Shown: one piece after another, positions 25,172 to 35,007 of the stretch
How the letters are laid out: each line of letters begins with the position of its first letter
Numbering within the stretch: position 1 is the stretch's first letter
NCBI RefSeq assembly: GCF_000376105.1
Contig: NZ_AQWM01000026.1
Location: forward strand, 1-51,218
Origin: Asticcacaulis benevestitus DSM 16100 = ATCC BAA-896
GTDB lineage: Bacteria > Pseudomonadota > Alphaproteobacteria > Caulobacterales > Caulobacteraceae
Direction: 5' to 3'
Length of the DNA: 51,218 bases
Made by a program: the position numbers and the translations under genes
The notes under the pieces: generated by a model
Told to the model about the DNA's origin: nothing
The model's input: the letters and a program-made list of their open reading frames with translations, nothing else
Database searches by the model: none

Positions 25172-27409
25172 CTAATTCGCCGGCGCGCGCATCGGCCCAA
25201 AGCGACTGAAATGCCGGCTAAGACCGATCATGAAGGTGGGGGACTGGCGGCTGCTCACGAAGCGGGTTTGCAAAAGCGGCGTATCAATCACCGTCACCGT
25301 CCGGGTCTGGCGGAAGAGATCGTCAACCATCAACTCGAGATCGAACTTGTCGGTGAGCTTACGGCTGTATTGAATGTTCGCCTGGCCAGAACCGGTCGTG
25401 TAGCCCTGACCGGTATAGGATTTGCCAACACGCTTGTAGCTGGCGAAAATGCGGTCGCCCTTCTTGAAGAAATAGTTGAGAGAAAAGCCGCCATCCACAG
25501 ACGTCGCCGACCGGACACCGGAAATCTGGGGATTGCGCAACGCACTTTGCGTCAAGGTGGCGTCGGCGCTAAACATCAGCTTGTTGGAGATCTGTCGGCT
25601 GACATCGGCCGAGACACCGTAGGCTGAGCGGCGACGCCAGTTCACGCGCGTGCTTTGGGTGACGATATTGCCAAGGCCCTGGGGATCGGGAATAATCTGC
25701 GAGACCGTTGTAATGGTACGGGAATCTCCGCGCCAGAAACCCCGCAGGCCATAGTTCAGCCCCTTCCCGTTAAATTCATAACGCGCTTCGATAGCGTCGC
25801 TTTCCTGCGGTTTCAGTCCCGGATTGCCGGCATCTACTGACGTATCTGAGGAATAGACGATATGCGGATTGAGATCTGATGCCTCCGGCCGTTGCTGACG
25901 ATGCGTGTAGTTGAAACGCACCTTTTGTTGAGATGAGATGACATAGGTGGCAAACAGGCTTGGGTTCAGGCGGCTATAATTGATATTGCCTTTGGTGCGA
26001 TAGGTCAGGTCGTTGGTCGCGAGATGAAGCACCTCTCCGCGAAGGCCTAACAGCACCGTCCACCTAGGGGTAACTTCACGCTGAAACGTTGCATAGAAGG
26101 CCGAAACCACTTGATGGGAACGGAAGTCATCGGTCAGAAGGGGATTGACCATCAAATTGTCATCGTTGTCTGCGGGGCCAAAGACGCGACTATTTATGGT
26201 GTTGTCCTCGAGATCAACCTCGGCACCCAAGGTCAACTGGTCGTCGCCTATGGGCGTATTATATTCGGCATGCATGTTTGCCTTCGTCTTGTCGTTGCGC
26301 CGATCATGGGTCTGTATCCGGGTGCCCGTATTGCCTGGGATGGTCGAGATCAGATAGGTATTGGCGCTGCGGAAATCGTTTTGCGATGCGCTACGTGCCA
26401 GACTACCGTCCATCTTCAACGTTTCGTCGGGCTTTTGACCGTAGTGGGTGTAGTTGCCGGATAAGCCAGCACTTTCAGTTACGAAGCGCCCAGCGCCGGA
26501 CTGGTCGAAAAGGTTTGTGACCGCGCCATCTGCCGCCTGGCTGACCGCATGCGATATATCAGTCGAATCCGACGGCATGCGATTATAGTTGAACGCCGCT
26601 GCCAGGACATCATTTGGGCCAAGATCATATTGCAGATTGGCCATCAGGAACGGTCCACGATAACTTGAACGTCCCTCACCCTTTGAACTGGACGCCTGCA
26701 GGGTCGCGTCCGTGCTGTCCAACACGGACGTTTGCGACAAGGAACGAGAGTCCATCTCGTTGTTGAGATAACTGCCAATTAAGGTTATGCTCAGCTTGTC
26801 CTTGGTTATCCCGAGGAACGCTGTCTCCAAAGACCCCGCAGGCGAGCTATATCTGGCGCTCAGACTGCCGAACATGCCAGGCGGCATATTGCGCTGCGTG
26901 TTGATATTGATGATCGGCGCGCCGTCACCCGACGACTGTTGCGCCCCCGGATTGGAAATCACCTCGATCGTCGAAATATAGGCCGAGGGCATCGATTTTA
27001 ACGCCACGCCGCGATTGTCGCCTGACAGCATCAACGAGGGCCGTCCGTTCAGATACACAACCACATTACGCCCGTGATAGGTGACATTGCCGGAGGGATC
27101 GACATTGACACCCGGGATTTTGTTCAAGGCGTCAGCCGCGGTGCCGGTCTTCGCGTCCAGGTCCTTGCTGACGTCATAGACATCACGGTCGTTGGGGGCT
27201 TTTTTCTTGCCGGTGACCGTGACGGTCGTGGTGTCCGATTTCACGGCGGATGATGTGTCGCCGCTCGATGGCTCGGCCTGTGACGGGTCGGCCTTGGCCG
27301 ATTCAGCCTGTGTTTGGCCGTCGGTGGTCTGTGACCACGCCGTCGCCCGTAGGCCGAGCCCCGACGCCAGGCACGTGGCCACTAATAATATACGGATGGA
27401 TCGTTTCAT
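25172..27409 (-). CDS. TonB-dependent receptor (outer-membrane beta-barrel family)
   Basis: 745 residues from ATG 27409, which has a GGGGGAAGG ribosome site and opens a signal peptide (MKRSIRILLVATCLASGLGL...SQ). A low-complexity acidic/Ser linker (about 28-58) precedes a TonB-box-like TTTVTVTGKK. The plug follows (TAADALNKIPGVNVDPSGNV, then VVYLNGRPSLMLSG), and then a 14-22 strand barrel of the OMP_b-brl_3 type. The last barrel strand ends LSRHF; ten further residues (SRFGPMRAPAN) trail it, unusual for an outer-membrane protein. The 25-codon longer form from 27463 is not preferred. Ligand unknown. Transcribed alone, leftward. Confidence 0.88.
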   Translation of the reverse strand: MKRSIRILLVATCLASGLGLRATAWSQTTDGQTQAESAKADPSQAEPSSGDTSSAVKSDTTTVTVTGKKKAPNDRDVYDVSKDLDAKTGTAADALNKIPGVNVDPSGNVTYHGRNVVVYLNGRPSLMLSGDNRGVALKSMPSAYISTIEVISNPGAQQSSGDGAPIININTQRNMPPGMFGSLSARYSSPAGSLETAFLGITKDKLSITLIGSYLNNEMDSRSLSQTSVLDSTDATLQASSSKGEGRSSYRGPFLMANLQYDLGPNDVLAAAFNYNRMPSDSTDISHAVSQAADGAVTNLFDQSGAGRFVTESAGLSGNYTHYGQKPDETLKMDGSLARSASQNDFRSANTYLISTIPGNTGTRIQTHDRRNDKTKANMHAEYNTPIGDDQLTLGAEVDLEDNTINSRVFGPADNDDNLMVNPLLTDDFRSHQVVSAFYATFQREVTPRWTVLLGLRGEVLHLATNDLTYRTKGNINYSRLNPSLFATYVISSQQKVRFNYTHRQQRPEASDLNPHIVYSSDTSVDAGNPGLKPQESDAIEARYEFNGKGLNYGLRGFWRGDSRTITTVSQIIPDPQGLGNIVTQSTRVNWRRRSAYGVSADVSRQISNKLMFSADATLTQSALRNPQISGVRSATSVDGGFSLNYFFKKGDRIFASYKRVGKSYTGQGYTTGSGQANIQYSRKLTDKFDLELMVDDLFRQTRTVTVIDTPLLQTRFVSSRQSPTFMIGLSRHFSRFGPMRAPAN

Positions 27410-27658
27410 ACCTTCCCCCTCTTCAAGTATGGACTTAGACAAACGCGTCGCACCGGCCCGCAAGGCGTAGGGGCCGATTCAATCAAGACGTGTTGCAAAT
27501 TCCTTTTACACGCTTTCCCAAAAACGGAATGCATTTTTTTCCAAAAGCCCTTTAAATATAGGTCTTTTGGTTAAAAAAAGCGGTAATGGCAGTGAGCGTC
27601 AAGGCATAATCCCGATCAGAAAGGCAAAGACTGTTTTGCTGCCACCTAACCGACATGT

Positions 27659-27692
27659 AAAAACGGCGGCCTTCGCAGGGAAGACCGCCGTT
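27659..27692 (-). terminator. Terminator of the cyoABCD operon
   Basis: On the minus strand ACGGCGGTCTTC and GAAGGCCGCCGT pair (one mismatch) around a 5-base loop, followed by a T-run (27663-27659). It lies about 30 bases past the cyoD stop. The remaining gap up to the TonB receptor start (27410) shows AT-rich DNA and no gene. Confidence 0.8.
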
Positions 27693-27719
27693 GGGTAGGC
27701 TTATACAGGATGCAGCGGA

Positions 27720-28151
27720 CTATTCCACCGGCATCATGCCCGGCATCATATTGGTGTTGAGGTGGTACATGACCCACAGCGACCCGACGATCAGGATACC
27801 CACGATCAGCACGGTGAAGACGAAGGCCGCATTGTTCCACATCTGGCTCGAAGACGTGTTCATATGCAGGAAGAAGTAAAGGTGCACCAGGATCTGCACC
27901 ACGCCGATGGCGACGACGACCGGAATAAGGCTTGAGGCCGGTAGCATATGCGCCATGGTCAGGCCAAACGGGATCGCCGTCAGGATGACCGACAGGATAA
28001 AGCCGATCAGATAGGACTTGACCGTGCCGTGGCCGGCCGTGTCGTGGTGGGCATCGTTGTGCGCCACCTCGGCATGGCTCTGATCGATATCGACCGGCTT
28101 GGTGTGCAGCGCCTTCGGCGTCTTCGGCTTGGCAGTATTGGGCGTGCTCAT
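27720..28151 (-). CDS. cyoD: Cytochrome o ubiquinol oxidase subunit IV
   Basis: 143 residues. A hydrophilic, His-rich N-terminus of about 42 residues (AEVAHNDAHHDTAGHG) is longer than in E. coli. Three helices follow (SYLIGFILSVILTAIPFGL, then LVHLYFFLHM and the last at about 110-130), the COX4_pro pattern. The subunit helps assemble CuB in the oxidase. Its ATG overlaps the cyoC stop by one base (TAATG), making it the last gene of cyoABCD. No cyoE heme O synthase gene follows in this window. Confidence 0.93.
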   Translation of the reverse strand: MSTPNTAKPKTPKALHTKPVDIDQSHAEVAHNDAHHDTAGHGTVKSYLIGFILSVILTAIPFGLTMAHMLPASSLIPVVVAIGVVQILVHLYFFLHMNTSSSQMWNNAAFVFTVLIVGILIVGSLWVMYHLNTNMMPGMMPVE

Positions 28152-28807
28152 TATGCGGCTCCCATCAGATAGACGATCGTGAAGACACCGATCCAGATGA
28201 TGTCGAGGAAGTGCCAGAACAGGCTCAGCGTCATCATGCGGATACGGTTGGCGGGGGTCAGACCGCGCTTGAACAGGTGGACGAACATGGCGCCCATCCA
28301 GATCAGGCCGGAGGTGACGTGCAGGCCGTGGGTGCCGACCAGGGTAAAGAAGGCCGACAGGAAGGCCGAGCGGTCGGGACCGGCGCCTTCATGGATCAGG
28401 TGGGCGAACTCATAGATTTCCATGCCCATGAAGCCAAGGCCGCAAAGAGCAGTCATGGCCAGCCAGCCGATCACGCCCTTGAGCTTGTTGGCTTCCATGC
28501 TGATCATGGCCATGCCGTAGGTCAGGGACGAGATCAGAAGCAGCGCCGTTTCGATCGCGACATAGTTGAGATCGAACAGTTCGCGGCCATTGGGGCCGCC
28601 CGCGGTGGCGTCTTTCAGAACCGCATAGCCCGCAAAAATCGATGCGAACAGAATGCAGTCGCTCATCAGGTAGATCCAGAAGCCCAAGGTGACTTTCGGA
28701 CCTTCATCATGATGATCACCGGCGTGGTGAGCATCGTTCGGATTGTGGTCGTAGGCAGAATCGATCTGATTTTCGTAATGATCGACGGGGTTGGCTGGTT
28801 TGCTCAT
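28151..28807 (-). CDS. cyoC: Cytochrome o ubiquinol oxidase subunit III
   Basis: 218 residues with five helices of the COX3 family ([20 protein letters not shown], then [20 protein letters not shown] near the end). N-terminal His/Asp-rich lead ([19 protein letters not shown]). It supports stability and proton uptake of subunit I. One base separates its ATG from the cyoB stop. A degenerate partial copy lies at 24824-25018. Confidence 0.94.
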   Translation of the reverse strand: MSKPANPVDHYENQIDSAYDHNPNDAHHAGDHHDEGPKVTLGFWIYLMSDCILFASIFAGYAVLKDATAGGPNGRELFDLNYVAIETALLLISSLTYGMAMISMEANKLKGVIGWLAMTALCGLGFMGMEIYEFAHLIHEGAGPDRSAFLSAFFTLVGTHGLHVTSGLIWMGAMFVHLFKRGLTPANRIRMMTLSLFWHFLDIIWIGVFTIVYLMGAA

Positions 28808-28808
28808 C

Positions 28809-30890
28809 TTATTTTCCCGCCTTTACAGGTTGGCCCGCCTTGGCAAGACCGGCGGCTTTGAGATTGGCGAAGTGCGCGTCTTCGATGGCCTTGACCTCTT
28901 CAGCCGGCACATAATAGTCGCGGTTTTCATTGAAGGTGTGGGCAATGCCAAGGCCGATCATAACCAGCAAGGCGCCGCCCGCCATCCACCAGATGTGCCA
29001 GACAAGACCAAAGCCCAGGCCTGCGCTGACAATACCGATCAGGAAGCCGCTATAGGTGTTGTGCGGCATGTGAATTGGCTCATAGCTTTTCGGCTGCACA
29101 TAGGCAGTGCCGGTTTGCTTGGCATCCCAGAAGGCGTCGTGGTTGCCGACCTTCGGGACGACGGCGAAGTTATAGAATGGCGGCGGCGACGAGGTCGCCC
29201 ATTCCAGCGTGCGGGCATCCCAGGGATCACCCGTCAGGTCACGCAATTCGTCCCGCTTCCAGATGGAATAGACAATCTGGGCGATCTGGGCGAGGATGCC
29301 GACGAAGATCAGAAGCGCGCCGCACAGGGCCACGATCAGGTAAACGTGCCAGACAGGATTGTTCATGAAATCGAGGCGGCGGGTCATGCCCATCAGACCC
29401 AGGGCATAGAGCGGCAGGAAGGCCACCCAGAAGCCGATGAGCCAGCACCAGAACGACACCTTGCCGAGGCCTGTGTGCAGCTTGAAACCGAACGCCTTGG
29501 GGAACCAGTAGTTCAGGCCGGCGATGCAGCCGAACACCACGCCGCCGATGATGACGTTATGGAAGTGGGCGATCAGGAAGACCGAATTGTGCAAGACATA
29601 GTCAGCGCCAGGCACGGCCAGCAGAACGCCGGTCATGCCGCCGATAACGAAGGTGATGATAAAGCCAAGCGTCCACAGCATCGGCAGTTCGAGACGCACA
29701 CGCCCGCGGTACATGGTGAACAGCCAGTTGAAGATCTTCACACCCGTCGGGATTGAGATGATCATCGTGGCGATGCCGAAGAAGGCGTTGACATTGGCGC
29801 CTGCGCCCATGGTGAAGAAGTGGTGCAGCCAGACAATGAATGACAGAACGCAGATGCACAAGGTGGCGTAGACCATGGCGTCGTAACCGAACAGGCGCTT
29901 GCGTGAGAAGGTGGCGACGACTTCGGAGAAAATGCCAAACGCCGGCAGAACAAGGATATAGACTTCGGGGTGGCCCCAGGCCCAGATCAGGTTGACGTAC
30001 ATCATCGCGTTGCCGCCGCCGTCATTGGTGAAGAAGTGCATGCCGAGATAACGGTCCGCGCCCAGCATGGCCAGGGTGACGGTCAGGATCGGGAAGGCCG
30101 CGACGATCAGCATGTTGGCTGCGAGCGTGGTCCAGGTGAAAACCGGCATACGCATCAGGGTCATGCCCGGCGCGCGCATCTTGAAGATGGTGGCGATCAG
30201 ATTGACCCCGGAAAGCAACGTGCCAAGTCCGGATATCTGCAGCGCCCATATGTAATAGTCGGTGCCGACGCCCGGCGAAAACTCTATCTCAGACAAGGGC
30301 GGATAGGCCAACCAGCCGGCGTGCGAGAACTCACCGACGACCAGCGACACGTTGATCAAGATGGCGCCGGCCGCGGTCAGCCAGAAGCTCATGCTGTTGA
30401 GATACGGGAAGGCAACGTCGCGCGCACCGATCTGCAGCGGCATGACGACGTTCATGAGACCTATGACGAACGGCATAGCCATGAAGAAGATCATGATGAC
30501 GCCGTGGGCCGAGAAGATCTGGTCGAAGTGGTCCGGCGGCAGATAGCCCGCGCCGCCATTCGACGCCAGGGCCTGCTGGGTGCGCATCAGGAGCGCGTCG
30601 GCAAAACCGCGCAGCAGCATGATCAGCGCCAGGATGATGTACATCGCGCCGATCTTCTTGTGGTCCACGCTCGTGAGCCATTCGGTCCAGAGGTATTTCC
30701 ACTGTTTGAAATAGGTGATGAGCGCCACCACCAGAACAGCGGCACCCACCATGCCGCCACCGGCAATCATGATGATGGGCTCATGCCAGGGAATCGAATC
30801 GAGGCGCAGCTTGCCGAAGAGGAAAGCTACGAGCGGCGAGACGTCCGCTGTGGAGGCCGCGTGCGCGGCAGGTTCTGCGTGCGTTAACAT
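28809..30890 (-). CDS. cyoB: Cytochrome o ubiquinol oxidase subunit I
   Basis: 693 residues, the heme-copper catalytic subunit. [17 protein letters not shown] holds the CuB His cross-linked to Tyr. [11 protein letters not shown] gives two more CuB ligands, [10 protein letters not shown] is the K-channel region, and [12 protein letters not shown] contains the heme ligands. [19 protein letters not shown] is the first heme-binding helix. It has the extra helices typical of quinol oxidases at both ends. It reduces oxygen to water with electrons from ubiquinol and pumps protons. Second gene of cyoABCD. Confidence 0.96.
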   Translation of the reverse strand: MLTHAEPAAHAASTADVSPLVAFLFGKLRLDSIPWHEPIIMIAGGGMVGAAVLVVALITYFKQWKYLWTEWLTSVDHKKIGAMYIILALIMLLRGFADALLMRTQQALASNGGAGYLPPDHFDQIFSAHGVIMIFFMAMPFVIGLMNVVMPLQIGARDVAFPYLNSMSFWLTAAGAILINVSLVVGEFSHAGWLAYPPLSEIEFSPGVGTDYYIWALQISGLGTLLSGVNLIATIFKMRAPGMTLMRMPVFTWTTLAANMLIVAAFPILTVTLAMLGADRYLGMHFFTNDGGGNAMMYVNLIWAWGHPEVYILVLPAFGIFSEVVATFSRKRLFGYDAMVYATLCICVLSFIVWLHHFFTMGAGANVNAFFGIATMIISIPTGVKIFNWLFTMYRGRVRLELPMLWTLGFIITFVIGGMTGVLLAVPGADYVLHNSVFLIAHFHNVIIGGVVFGCIAGLNYWFPKAFGFKLHTGLGKVSFWCWLIGFWVAFLPLYALGLMGMTRRLDFMNNPVWHVYLIVALCGALLIFVGILAQIAQIVYSIWKRDELRDLTGDPWDARTLEWATSSPPPFYNFAVVPKVGNHDAFWDAKQTGTAYVQPKSYEPIHMPHNTYSGFLIGIVSAGLGFGLVWHIWWMAGGALLVMIGLGIAHTFNENRDYYVPAEEVKAIEDAHFANLKAAGLAKAGQPVKAGK

Positions 30891-30896
30891 GTGATA

Positions 30897-31958
30897 CTAG
30901 CTCTTGATCGCTGTGGGCGATGCGGTGACGGCAACGGCCTGTGTCTTCACGGACTGAGTCTTTGATACAGGCGCTTTAGGCGCAAAGCTCTTGTTCGTTG
31001 TCTTTTGTTCTTCGCCGGGTTTGCAGATCTCGGCGTCCGGCGCGATGGTCTTCATCATCGCCATGTTCATGGCGTCTTCCCGGCACAACTTGCCGTCCGT
31101 GCAGTTGTTGAGCACCTTGTGGAACAGCATCGGCTCGACCGTGGCGTAATAGGACGGCTTGAATTCCATGCCGGGCTTGGCGAGCTGAGCGTAGGCCGCC
31201 GCATCAAGCGGGGTCGGGGCGGCTTGCGCCCTGACAACCCAGGCCTTGAAATCAGCGTCATCAAGCGCGAGCGCCTTGAACCTCATGCCAGCGAAACCCT
31301 TGCCGCTGTAATTGGCCGAGATACCCTCGTACGCACCGACGTGATCGGCGCGAAGGTTGAGCTGCGTTTCCATGCCGGTCATGGTGTAGATCTGCGAACC
31401 GATCTGCGGAATGAAGAAGGAGTTCATCACCGTGGCCGAGGTCAGCTTGAAATGGACGGGCGTGCCGACCGGCACAGCCAGTTCGTTGACGGTCGCGATA
31501 TTATAGTCCGGATAGATAAACAGCCACTTCCAGTCCAGCGACACCACCTCGACTTCGATGGGCTTGACATTGGGCTGGCTGACGTGGGCCAGCGGGGCGC
31601 GCGGATCGAGTTCGTGGGTCGAAATCCACGTCACGGCGCCAAGCGCGACAATAATGAGGGTCGGAACGGCCCAAACCACAGCTTCGATGCGGTTGGAATG
31701 CTCAAAATCGGGCGCGTAGGTCGCCTTCTTGTTGGAGGCGCGATAACGCCAGGCAAACCAGAAGGTCATGAAGATCACCGGCAACACCGGAATCAGCATG
31801 AGCAACACGGCCAGGATGATCAGGTCCTTTTCCTGCACCCCGATGGGCCCCTTAGGGTCCATCACAACCATGTTACAACCCGATAGCATGAAGGCCGCAG
31901 CGGCCAGACCACCGAGCAGGACGACACGCTTTATATTGCGCTGCAGCGAAGACGGCAC
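30897..31958 (-). CDS. cyoA: Cytochrome o ubiquinol oxidase subunit II (lipoprotein)
   Basis: About 353 residues. The GTG at 31958 was chosen: it has GGAGG seven bases upstream and opens a compact lipoprotein signal ending FMLSGC. ATG 31994 is in frame, has no ribosome site and adds 12 residues. Two helices (about 50-70 and 90-110) precede a cupredoxin domain (VSLDWKWLFIYPDYNIATVN, then MNSFFIPQIGSQIYTM). The Cys and His ligands of a CuA centre are missing, so it is a quinol oxidase rather than a cytochrome c oxidase. A Lys/Thr/Val-rich tail of about 35 residues is unusual. It is the first gene of the operon. The region up to 32357 is AT-rich and carries its promoter. Confidence 0.92.
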   Translation of the reverse strand: MPSSLQRNIKRVVLLGGLAAAAFMLSGCNMVVMDPKGPIGVQEKDLIILAVLLMLIPVLPVIFMTFWFAWRYRASNKKATYAPDFEHSNRIEAVVWAVPTLIIVALGAVTWISTHELDPRAPLAHVSQPNVKPIEVEVVSLDWKWLFIYPDYNIATVNELAVPVGTPVHFKLTSATVMNSFFIPQIGSQIYTMTGMETQLNLRADHVGAYEGISANYSGKGFAGMRFKALALDDADFKAWVVRAQAAPTPLDAAAYAQLAKPGMEFKPSYYATVEPMLFHKVLNNCTDGKLCREDAMNMAMMKTIAPDAEICKPGEEQKTTNKSFAPKAPVSKTQSVKTQAVAVTASPTAIKS

Positions 31959-32357
31959 AGGCACGCCTCCGTGTTGAGAGACGTGAGATGTCATAGGCAC
32001 CGAGTGAGAGTCCAATTTACACAACAGGAAAGAATCCTAAACCACACAAAGGAGTTAAAAGCGTACTCGCGCATTTTTTTCAGAGATTTTCCAAGCCCCT
32101 AAACAGGATTTTCACGAAACTGGCAAGTGCCATATTGTCGCACACGCCCACATTATTTTTCGCACTTGCGTTAAAAAACATCGGTATTCAAAATCCATAC
32201 GAAGCGCGTCAGATCGCAACCCCATGAGCCTTTACGGTTTTGTGATCATTTTTTTATAAGGTTAAGGGCGAAAAAACCGTTGCAATATCCGGTTTTAGCG
32301 ATAGCATGGGATAAATTGACGCAGGCGTTAAAAATATTTGACCTGGAGTATAAAAGC

Positions 32358-32816
32358 ATGGAAACGACCAAGACCTACCCCCAAGTCTATCAGTTCGGGC
32401 CGGTTTTCAAAACCTTCCTGGTAATGGCCGCCTTTGCCCTGATCGCTGTGGGTGTGACCGGTGCGATACAGTCCTATGCCCGCATGGATGGTGTCGCCAC
32501 CCAGTTCGCCGGCATCCTGCTCAGCATGATTCCCATCGCGGCCGCCCTTTTTGGCGCCCCGATGCTGTGGCGCTGCAAACTGACCCTGCATGAAGATCGT
32601 CTGGTCTATAACGGCCTAATCGTCGATGCCGTCATCCGCAAGTCGGACGTGCTCGAGGCCCTGACCCCTGCCCCGCAATACGGCATGTTCCAGATTTTCC
32701 TCACCCTGGCGGGTCATCCGTTCAAGCGCCTGCATCTGGCCGTGCTTGGCCATATGGATGATGCGCTGGAGCGCTGGGTCAACGCCCTGCCGCACGGCCA
32801 GACCTCACGGGTTTGA
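32358..32816 (+). CDS. Small membrane protein with PH-like domain, unknown function
   Basis: 152 residues from ATG 32358, with TGGAG ten bases upstream; the in-frame start at 32280 lacks a ribosome site. Two adjacent helices (about 22-42 and 52-72) form a hairpin in the membrane. A soluble end (LTLHEDRLVYNGLIVDAVIR, then KSDVLEALTPAP) has the beta-strand rhythm of bacterial PH/YdbS-like domains. I do not recognise a named family. It is divergent from cyoA and has its own terminator. Its role is unknown. Confidence 0.75.
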   Translation: METTKTYPQVYQFGPVFKTFLVMAAFALIAVGVTGAIQSYARMDGVATQFAGILLSMIPIAAALFGAPMLWRCKLTLHEDRLVYNGLIVDAVIRKSDVLEALTPAPQYGMFQIFLTLAGHPFKRLHLAVLGHMDDALERWVNALPHGQTSRV

Positions 32817-32878
32817 CAAGATTTTTCCGGTTTGAGACGTCCAGGGTTTAGAGCGGACCCTGTGATCGCAAAGCAAAG

Positions 32879-32909
32879 CGGCCGTTGGAGCAATCCGGCG
32901 GCCGTTTTT
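32879..32909 (+). terminator. Intrinsic terminator with GCAA tetraloop
   Basis: CGGCCGTTGGA pairs with TCCGGCGGCCG (11 bp, two G-T pairs) around a GCAA tetraloop, followed by T5. It ends the gene at 32358. The T-run abuts the SURF1 stop codon (32911) of the convergent gene. Confidence 0.85.
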
Positions 32910-32910
32910 G

Positions 32911-33621
32911 TTACGCCTCAGCGTCCGCCTTGCGAAACCATCGGAGCCAGACCATCACCCCCATGAGCATGGCCGCCAGCGAAAACCAGGTCAGGGCATA
33001 GACCAGATGGCTGTTGGGGAATTTGATCACGGTCATACCGCCCTTTGGCCAGCCACCCGGATTGGGCGTGGCATCGGCATCGATAAAGTAGGGCGCCACC
33101 GTTCCAAGCTTACGTCCTTGCGCCAGTTCGGCGACATCGCGACGATACCAGCGCTCACCCACTGGGTCATTGGCCTGCGACAACAGCCAGCCCGTATCTT
33201 CCGACATGCGCAACAGGCCCGTCACCGTTACCTCGCCCGTCACCTGGTCTTCGAGTCGCGTCGCCGGCGCCTGGTGATCGGTCGGCACAAAGCCGCGATT
33301 GACATAGACGATCGTGCCGTCATCGGCCTTGAGCGGCGTCATCACCCAATAACCGGCGCCCCGTTCGCTGAGGGCATAAACTTGCGCCTCCTTGTCGTTG
33401 AGAAACTGACCCGCCAAGGTGACGTGGCGGTACTCGTCCTTCTTTTTCGTCAGGTGCGGCCACTCGGTTGGCGCAATCGATACCGCTGAAGCATGGACGC
33501 GCGCATCGACCTCGGCGATCAGCTTGGTTTTCCACATCAGGCGCTGCACCTGCCATACGCCCAGCGTCAGGAACACGGCGAAAGCGAGAAGAAACAGGGC
33601 ATTAAAGAGAAGGCGGCGCAT
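32911..33621 (-). CDS. SURF1-family oxidase assembly protein
   Basis: 236 residues. An N-terminal helix (LLFNALFLLAFAVFLTLGVW) with the SURF1 motif GVWQVQRLMWK, a periplasmic domain (VNRGFVPTDHQAP), and a C-terminal helix (HLVYALTWFSLAAMLMGVMV). SURF1 proteins help insert heme into heme-copper oxidases, and this one sits next to cyoABCD on the same strand, separated only by the opposing small-protein gene. AGGGG precedes the ATG. Confidence 0.93.
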   Translation of the reverse strand: MRRLLFNALFLLAFAVFLTLGVWQVQRLMWKTKLIAEVDARVHASAVSIAPTEWPHLTKKKDEYRHVTLAGQFLNDKEAQVYALSERGAGYWVMTPLKADDGTIVYVNRGFVPTDHQAPATRLEDQVTGEVTVTGLLRMSEDTGWLLSQANDPVGERWYRRDVAELAQGRKLGTVAPYFIDADATPNPGGWPKGGMTVIKFPNSHLVYALTWFSLAAMLMGVMVWLRWFRKADAEA

Positions 33622-33695
33622 GACGAGCCCCTTTCACAGGAACAAAAGCTGTTCCCTAGCGAAAATGGCACCTTCTTACAAGGCAATGGGGCGCG

Positions 33696-34829
33696 TCACC
33701 CTGCCGCATAGAAGGTTTTGAGCTTCTCCAGCGCCGCTTGCGCTGCCACCGGATCGGGCGCCTCGTTGTCATCGTTCCAGCCGAAGGTCTCGTTCGGCCC
33801 GACCTCCTGCACCACGATGCCATCGCGACGCGCCAGCACGAGCAGGGAATTGTAATAGGCGCCGTAATGCACACCCTCTTGCGGCACCAGCCAGACGATT
33901 TGGCCGCGTACCGGCACGACCGTCTCGTCCTTCCACAACGCCCTGGCGCCATAGCCGGTGCAGTTGATGACGACCTTTTCCTTCAGTTTAGACAGATCGG
34001 ACGGCGCATGAAATTCGGCCTGCACGAAGCGACCGCCGGCCAGCAGGAAATCACTCTCAAGCTGATGGCTGTAATCGGCCACATTAAAGGTCATGTGCGC
34101 GCCGCGCCTGACATTGCTGACCGAAAACGGATGCTCGCCCGGTGGCACCATGCTGTAATGCGGGGAAACATCACGCAGGCGATCTTCGAGATAGAGAAAG
34201 CCCGGATCGACGTCCTCGGCAGCGGAGGGCATGTCCACGGGCGGATCGCGCAGGATATAGTTGTCGAGCCATTCGACCGGATTGCCGGCCAGACCGACAA
34301 AGGCCTGGTGCATGGTCAGGGCCGTGCGCGCCATGCGTTCCCAGCGATCGCCGAAATCGGGCGCAGCCGCATCTGCCTTGGCGATACGAGAATCGGGTGT
34401 CCAGCTTCCGGTGGCGCGCGCCGAACGCACAAAGGGAAAGCGTTCACGGGCGTAGATGGTGACCTCGGCGCCGGCGCGCTGAGCGGTGATGGCCGCCGTC
34501 AGGCCAAGCGCGCCTGCGCCAAGGACGGCGATCTTGCGCGGCGAACTTTGCATGGCCAGGCGCACCGCCACATCGGCCGAGCCCCAGGACAAAGACCAGC
34601 CACTGCCGCCATGACCATAGTTATGAATGACGATCTTGCGGCCGACCTCTTCGCTCTCTAACCTTGGGCCCGCCGCCCGGAAAGGGCGCAGGCAGACCGT
34701 GGTGCGGAAAACATCAGCAGGCGACACCCGGATGCGCGGCACCATCATGCCCTGCCCCCGCGCGCCGTTGGCCAGACCGATAAGCCCGGCCGTCGCCAGT
34801 CCCGATTGCAGCAGCTTTCGTCTGTCCAT
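33696..34829 (-). CDS. Tat-exported, circularly permuted D-amino-acid-oxidase-like flavoprotein
   Basis: 377 residues. It opens MDRRKLLQSGLATAGLIGLA, a twin-arginine signal. In ordinary D-amino-acid oxidases the FAD Rossmann motif is at the N-terminus and a VRPxRxxGPRLE...HNYGHGGxG block is at the C-terminus. Here LRPFRAAGPRLE (48-59) and HNYGHGGSGWSLSWG (69-83) come first. The Rossmann motif (IAVLGAGALGLTAA, 100-113) follows, and the chain ends with the usual middle parts (VVINCTGYGARAL, VPVRGQIVWLVP, ETFGWNDDNEAP). It thus looks like a circular permutation placed behind a Tat signal. It should be a periplasmic FAD oxidase or dehydrogenase; the substrate is unknown. It precedes SURF1 on the same strand but the gap suggests a separate transcript. 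Confidence 0.82.
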   Translation of the reverse strand: MDRRKLLQSGLATAGLIGLANGARGQGMMVPRIRVSPADVFRTTVCLRPFRAAGPRLESEEVGRKIVIHNYGHGGSGWSLSWGSADVAVRLAMQSSPRKIAVLGAGALGLTAAITAQRAGAEVTIYARERFPFVRSARATGSWTPDSRIAKADAAAPDFGDRWERMARTALTMHQAFVGLAGNPVEWLDNYILRDPPVDMPSAAEDVDPGFLYLEDRLRDVSPHYSMVPPGEHPFSVSNVRRGAHMTFNVADYSHQLESDFLLAGGRFVQAEFHAPSDLSKLKEKVVINCTGYGARALWKDETVVPVRGQIVWLVPQEGVHYGAYYNSLLVLARRDGIVVQEVGPNETFGWNDDNEAPDPVAAQAALEKLKTFYAAG

Positions 34830-34919
34830 GGCGCACCCCCGCTTTTGCTGGCGATACCTTAGCCAAGTTCAAAAAGAGCGCAACGCACAAGCCAAAACAA
34901 ATCTGTTGATGCCTGAGCC

Positions 34920-35001
34920 AAAAAAAAGCCGCGCTAAACAGCGCGGCCAAGTTTACAGGGAGGAAACGCCCAGGAAGGGCATCAGCGCCGAAGCGCCGAA
35001 C
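34920..35001 (-). ncRNA. Candidate trans-acting small RNA with C-rich loops
   Basis: A non-coding stretch on the minus strand, about 80 bases. From the predicted start near 35001 it folds into four elements. First comes a 6-bp hairpin closed by a UUCG tetraloop (34997-34982). Next is GCCC-UUCCU-GGGC (34980-34968), and a weak stem GUUU/AAAC exposing CCUCCCUGU (34967-34951). Last is a terminator stem of 8 bp (34947-34940 with 34935-34928) followed by U8 (34927-34920). Exposed UCCUCCC loops are anti-Shine-Dalgarno motifs, seen in alphaproteobacterial sRNAs such as the CcsR/cuckoo type. Expression is inferred from promoter and terminator only. Confidence 0.6.
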
Positions 35002-35007
35002 ACCCTC

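Noticed and set aside
28809..31958. Considered a caa3/aa3 cytochrome c oxidase for the oxidase operon
   Set aside because: Subunit II lacks CuA ligands and a heme c domain, and the gene order is cyoABCD, so a quinol oxidase is the better call.
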